Of a stretch of DNA of 64,000 nt, positions 59,576 through 64,000 are shown in pieces. Each line of letters starts with the position of its first letter. Position 1 is the stretch's first letter. The notes under the pieces are model-generated. The model did no database searches and was not told the origin of the DNA. It saw only the letters and a program-made list of their open reading frames with translations. Both the position numbers and the translations under genes were made by a program. Origin of the DNA: Heliopora coerulea (Eukaryota > Cnidaria > Anthozoa > Scleralcyonacea > Helioporidae); assembly GCA_030142905.1 (NCBI GenBank), contig JASJOG010000042.1, forward strand, positions 1,304,501 to 1,368,500, written 5' to 3'.

Positions 59576-59781
59576 GGTTACAAGTTACAGGTTGCATGTC
59601 ACATGTTTTTATGTTGGTGAATCAAGTAAACAACTAACGAGAAGTTCATCAAGAACACTGATCGAGACGTTGTCATGTTAAAAAGGCTCGTCTTGCTTAT
59701 GATTTCCTTATGACTATTTCACGAGCTTTGGAAGTTAGATATCATATGACCAATTTTTGCTTTGTATTTATGTTTTTAAAG

Positions 59782-61019
59782 AGTTTCGTAAATTGGAAGT
59801 TTCCGGGGAATCAGAAGAATCTCGGTATGAATCTGGTGAATCAGGAGAGTCTGGCATGTTTGGGGAATCTGGTGAATCGGTTGAGTCAGGAGGATCGGGG
59901 ACATTTGGCTCAGGAAGAGCTAATAAGCCAGGTGAATTTGGTGAATCAGGAGCATCTGGAGCATCACATACGCCTGATGAATCTGAGAAACCTGAGAAAT
60001 TAGGTACGACAAGTGGATCAGGAGAGTTTGGTGAATCAGGAGAATCTTATGAGTCTGGAGATCCTGAAGAAAATGAAAAATCTCGTGAATCAGGAGGGTC
60101 GGGAGAATTTGGAAAATCTAATGAATTCGGAGGATCTGGTGAATTAGGAGAATCTGGCAGATTAAAAGAACCTGGTGAATCAGTCTTATCGGGTGAGTTT
60201 GGAGAATCTGGTGAATCACGAAAATCCGATGAATCTGGACAGTCTGGTGAATTAGAGCAATCTGGTGAATCTGACTTATCTGGTTCAGAGTTCGGAGAAT
60301 CAGGTGAACCAGGGACAACTGGTAAGTTCGGAATACATGGTCCTGAAGGATCAGGATATTTGAATCACATCAGGAAAACTGATGATTCTAGGAAGGTGAC
60401 GAATCAAGAGATCCTCGACAATTGGAAGAATCTCGCGAATCCGGAGATTTTCACAAACCAGGATCACCTGTTGGATCAGTGGAATCAACTTAGCCAGAAG
60501 AATGTGGTCAACAAGGGTAACCTGGACAGCCGGGACACCTTAGTGAATTGGGGAGACCCGGTAGATCAGGAAAATCTCGTGAATCAGAGGGATCTAATGA
60601 ATCAGCGGAACCTGGTCAGTAAGGACAACGGGGAGAATGAGGGTGGATTGGACAATAGGGGCACAGTGAATCAGGGGTATCTGGCGAATCCGAGGAATTC
60701 TGTGGATCAGGAGAGTCAGACGAAACAAGAGGCGCTGGTTTATGACAGGAATCTTGTCAATAAAGGAAATCTGGTTAACTGGAGGAATCTGGTGAATCCG
60801 GGTAGAATTGTGAATGAGGAGAATTTTATGAATCAGGGGGATCGAGAAAGTATTGTGAATCGGAAGAATTTCCTGGATGAGAGGAGTCAGGGAAACCAGG
60901 ATGAGCAGGTGAGCCCGAGGAACGTGGTGAATCCAAGGAATCTTGCAAATCAGGAGCGTTCTATGGGTCAACTGAATGAGCAAATATTGGAAAGTCTTGA
61001 CGACCTCGAAATGAAATAA
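59782..61019 (+). CDS. Secreted Glu/Ser/Gly then Asn/Gln/Leu repeat protein, main exon
   Basis: With exon 1 gives 436 residues. After the signal peptide and QFRKLEVSG come residues ~30-217 of GESGES/EFGESGE repeats, acidic and without Cys or aromatic clusters; then residues ~220-436 of NLVNQ(R/E/G)NL-type repeats. Both halves derive from one nucleotide unit, GGTGAATCAGGAGAATCT, but are read in different registers, with the switch near 60358 (GGATCAGGATATTTGAATCA). The second half has no stop in the register used; the first-half register has at least 16 stops there. The product should be an extracellular, disordered, acidic protein (matrix, mucus or silk-like are guesses). A GTAAGT after ACTG at 60322 offers another model in which the second half is intronic. 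Stop TAA at 61017; AATAAA overlaps it, with ATTAAA at 61043 and AATAAA at 61105. Confidence 0.62.
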
Positions 61020-61042
61020 AACTATCCTGCTGCAGATGTTTA

Positions 61043-61110
61043 ATTAAAGTATTCCTTGAGTTGAAAAAGATGATCGTTGTCTTTCGTTAGATTAATTTTA
61101 TTGAAATAAA
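61043..61110 (+). terminator. Candidate poly(A) signals of the repeat-protein gene
   Basis: ATTAAA at 61043-61048 and AATAAA at 61105-61110 follow the stop codon at 61017-61019; another AATAAA (61015-61020) overlaps it. Confidence 0.5.
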
Positions 61111-61119
61111 AAAAGATAT

Positions 61120-62225
61120 ATACACCATGTATTAAAAAGGAAGAGCTATTAAATTAGAATGTTTGAGGTTATTGCCAACAACTTTTTTGTGATGAACAAC
61201 ATTAGTAGTGACGCTGTGATTAATTCTATCCATTTTCTACGGCAAACTCTCAATTCAATACCGTAGGTTTTTGATAATTTCACTCGCAGTTTTGTTGTGG
61301 CACCAAGTTTCGCCACAGGTCTTCTGTGTAACATCCAACGGCAGGAAAATACGTCACAACGTCCACATAATTCTATTTTCGCCGATAAAAATCTTATTTC
61401 TAGAAATTTTCCCTACTTCCCAATTTGGGCAATTTTTAGTTTTATTTTGAAGCTTCCAAGACTCTCGGGCAATTCATCTTGCACTGCAAATACAGCGTGA
61501 CATGATTTTTGCTAAAAATACGGTATCTTTTTGAAGAAAATATTTTTGTTCCGCTAATGGTGTGTACAGATGTCACACCTCCCCCAACCATTAATACCCT
61601 TGGCTGGGCCCCGATCTCTACTTACAGCAGATGTGAACGAGGAACATTGTAGCGTTAGTTTGTGTTAGATATGGGCGTTCTTTTTTCCTGGGTTTTTTCC
61701 CAAAATTTCTTCAGTGATGTTTGTCTCGAAAGAGTAAACTTTGCGGACACGAAGTATCATGGACGGCGGGAACACAAGGGCTGGGGAAGACTATAGCCTC
61801 CAACTTTTTCTGAGATATCTGTTCCAAAAATATGGGGCATGATCATTCTCAATCTCATCAATAATTCATATCATAAGGAGAATTCAAAGGAAATCACTAC
61901 TGAGACGTAGTTTGGAAACGTTAGTATCGCCTTTTGAATAAAAGAGGAGTACGAGCTCTAGGCCCAACCTCATACCCGGGGCGTTATCTCCCGCCGTCGA
62001 GGGATTTTTATCTTGGAGACTGGAGCTTATCCTAATTGCAAACTCAATATTTTGATGGTTACGAGGGTTCTGAATTACGAATCGTCTAATTTTAAAGTAA
62101 AAGATTTTATGAGTACATTTTTTGCGGTTATTGTTAAAAACAAACGATTGGAGTGTCCGGAGATGGAGTGTAACTCTGATGTACAGTAAAGCAAGAACTG
62201 AAATAGCGATGTAAACAAGCTGAAA
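61120..62225. other. No gene recognised; upstream of R3H exon
   Basis: Intergenic; a 123-codon reverse frame (61884-62255) carries no motif and overlaps the R3H exon start. A possible bidirectional promoter cannot be judged. Confidence 0.45.
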
Positions 62226-62229
62226 TTTG

Positions 62230-62489
62230 ATGTTGGAGGGTTCATTCATTAGCAACCAGAGGTGTACGTTGGAAGAAGAACACTTCGTAGAACTACTTCA
62301 AGAGGACTTGACTGGCTTTTTAAGAAGAACAAAATTCAATCGGGTACTAGTTTTCCCTCCATTATCGTCGCGACTTCGCTTTCTGATACATAGAGTTGTA
62401 GAGAGTTACCAAGCTCTTGCAAGCTGTTCCATTGGGAAAGAACCAAGTAGACGAACCGTTGTTTATTTTGTAAAGGCGTCGAAAAACAG
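62230..62489 (+). CDS. R3H-domain protein, R3HCC1-like, first coding exon (partial)
   Basis: 86 codons plus 2 bases, ending at a strong donor AAACAG|GTAAGC. After an N-terminal helix (EEEHFVELLQEDLTGFLRR) comes an R3H-like block VLVFPPLSSRLRFLIHRVVE, then a SYQALASCSIGKEPSRRTVV segment. This order and the FPPLPSRLR.LIHR.VE..L.S.SVGE...RRTVV pattern are what I recall of R3HCC1/R3HCC1L, which pair an R3H nucleic-acid-binding domain with a coiled coil and RRM-like region. The R3H Arg and His of R-x-x-x-H are present (RFLIH). Start is the ATG at 62230, the first in the frame after a TTG. Remaining exons are not found before the window end, so the gene continues beyond it. Confidence 0.7.
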
Positions 62490-62577
62490 GTAAGCTATTG
62501 AACTACCTCTGTAGCAATTTAAAAGAAAGGAAGTGTTGGTCAGGGACACTCACAGTCGCTCAACAGAGTTTTGATAC

Positions 62578-62937
62578 TGTTAAATGTGGTAGCTTGGTAT
62601 ATATATGATTTTATGCGCATGCTATCAAGCTATTCTACTCAGAAAAACCTTCTGAGTCCCCGACGGGAACCAAACCCGTGACCATCTGATTGCCAGTGAG
62701 ATGCTCAAACCATTGGGCTACATGGACTCAGTAGTAGTCAGTACGTAAATGTAACCTTCACTCACCATCTGAGTTCATGTAGCTTAATGGTTAGAGCATC
62801 TCACTGGTGATCAGAAGGTTATGGGTTTAATTCCCGTCAGGGACTCAGAAAGTTTTTTTGAGTAGAACAGCTTGAGAGTGTGTGCATAAGATCATATATC
62901 TACCAAGCTACCACATTTAAAAACATCATTGATTAAC
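62578..62937. mobile_element. Head-to-head SINE pair forming a ~360-bp palindrome
   Basis: Two GAGTC-type SINEs in inverted orientation: tRNA-like bodies 62655-62727 (reverse) and 62773-62845 (forward). The similarity goes through the bodies and the tails to the ends: TTAAATGTGGTAGCTTGGTA at 62580 faces ACCAAGCTACCACATTTAA at 62919, and GCTATTCTACTCAGAAAAAC faces AGTTTTTTTGAGTAGAACAG. Forward copy cloverleaf: GTTCATG/CAGGGAC acceptor, loop CTGGTGA (would read GGT). Confidence 0.88.
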
Positions 62938-62984
62938 AATACAAATGGGTGACATATCAAGCCTTGCAGACTGGCAGTACATAT

Positions 62985-63155
62985 GTTACCATCATTATGA
63001 ACCAGTACATAAATGTAACCTTTGCTCACCATCTGAGTCAATGTAGCTCAATGGTTAGAGCATCTCACCGACGATCAGAAGGTTACAGGTTCAATTCCCA
63101 TCAGGGACTCAGAAAGTTCTTCTAAATAAAATAGCTTGAGAGCATATGCATAAAA
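62985..63155 (+). mobile_element. tRNA-derived SINE, third copy in cluster
   Basis: tRNA-like body 63037-63109: acceptor GTCAATG/CAGGGAC, A box TAGCTCAATGG, loop CCGACGA (would read GAC), T stem ACAGG with B box GGTTCAATTCC. The leader ACATAAATGTAACCTTTGCTC and the tail AATAGCTTGAGAGCATATGC repeat those of the forward copy 264 bp upstream. Confidence 0.85.
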
Positions 63156-63159
63156 TCAG

Positions 63160-64000
63160 ATTTTTGATACTGAAAGATTCAAGATGGTACTGACACACCA
63201 GTCATGGTCTAATTGGCATAAAAAAGCTATTTTAATAAACCTTTTGATTCCTCTTACACCTTTTGAACTTCATTCCAGCTACCATCAGGTGAAAGATGAC
63301 CATGAGTTGAAAGGTTAAGAAACTTGAGAATATACATACAATAGCTAAGGCTGATAGGACTCAGGTATAAGCTGATTGTAACTTCAAAAAGTTGTGAACA
63401 TGGGGCATTTTTCATCATTCATTATTCATTATTTTCTTCAGTTAAGTATAGAGATACTCCAACAAGGTCTAGAATGTATGGTTATGGAGGAAAGCTCATA
63501 TTTAATCTTGTAACACTGTGATTATACTGCAATTATGTTAGTATAATTATAAGAGCAAACATGAACACCCCATCACATGCCATTTTTAGTGTATTTAATT
63601 GCATGAAAGAGAAATGTTAACATTTTTCAAGGCGAAAACATCTTGGATATTGCATGAAATGACTACTAATGAAAAAACTGAAAATAGTGAAAAATTTCAT
63701 TCAATGGCACAAAGACAAGCAGATGGATTACAGTGAGCAGAAACCTTAGTTCCATTACAACCTAAGAGTTTAGATAGCAGTAGGGGTCACCTCAGGCAAG
63801 TGTCACCCATGCATAGGTCTTACTAGAACTAAACTGAAGCAATTGTCAGTAAAGTTTCAAGGACCAGTCTTCCTTAAATCCCATGAAAATGAAGTTCTAA
63901 ACAGTATTTAACTTTTCCCTCATTCTAGAAAACTAAAAGTTTAGCTGTTTCCCTATTGTATTTAGCTCTCTTCTTTTTCTGAAAAACTATAAAAATAGCT
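63160..64000. other. No gene recognised; probable intron of R3HCC1-like gene
   Basis: No exon with R3HCC1-like content is visible. By position it should be intron 1 of the gene starting at 62230. Confidence 0.4.

Noticed and set aside
59185..59576. Tyr/His/Ile-rich frames
   Set aside because: ATATCAT tandem repeat inside an intron is open by composition.
60118..60983. Reverse frames of 66 and 129 codons rich in Ile/His/Leu/Gln
   Set aside because: Complement of the GAATCTGGT repeat; the forward model has a signal peptide, a consistent splice and a stop with poly(A) signals.
59782..61019. Collagen-like protein
   Set aside because: Some GQQG/PGQPG-like strings appear in the unused register of the second half, but no sustained Gly-X-Y stretch is open there.

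Overview
The window is animal nuclear DNA: genes are sparse and intron-containing, poly(A) signals are AATAAA-type, and the spaces are filled with decayed retroelements, tRNA-derived SINEs, fold-back MITEs and microsatellites. The mix of an ANTP-class homeobox gene, single-exon class A GPCRs in tandem, PIF/Harbinger and CR1/L2-like elements, and short repeats I associate with anthozoans suggests a cnidarian, probably a stony coral or relative. The species cannot be read from the sequence.

Layout. 1-9.5 kb: retroelement graveyard (RT-protein fragment, 2.5-kb CR1/L2-like LINE with a SINE inserted in it, Ty3/gypsy integrase fragment, 80-bp tandem repeat, two long palindromic elements). 9.5-13 kb: no gene seen. 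13.04-14.03 kb: two-exon NK-like homeobox gene (+). 14.2-35.4 kb: long gene-poor stretch with a LINE remnant, a fold-back element, an array of CACATGTG-type palindromes, a TIR element enclosing a dead Harbinger transposase, and MITEs. 35.4-56 kb: a tandem segmental duplication; each unit carries one intronless amine-receptor-like GPCR (39.56-40.44 and 51.14-52.20 kb). 58.3-61.0 kb: a two-exon gene for a secreted low-complexity protein, Glu/Ser/Gly repeats then Asn/Gln/Leu repeats. 62.2 kb: first exon of an R3HCC1-like gene that leaves the window. 62.6-63.15 kb: cluster of three tRNA-like SINE copies, two forming a long palindrome.

Most striking observations: (1) the secreted protein, in which one 18-nt repeat family is translated in one register in the first half and in another in the second half, each half free of stops only in the register used; (2) the GPCR pair, which keeps the aminergic D3.32/Y7.43 pair but lacks the conserved C3.25, with one copy truncated in its tail by in-frame stops; (3) a Harbinger pseudogene bracketed by 90-bp, about 97% identical direct repeats inside TIRs with a 7-bp target duplication. 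The genes here look like independent neighbours; only the GPCR pair is related by descent. All homology statements come from pattern recognition, not searches.
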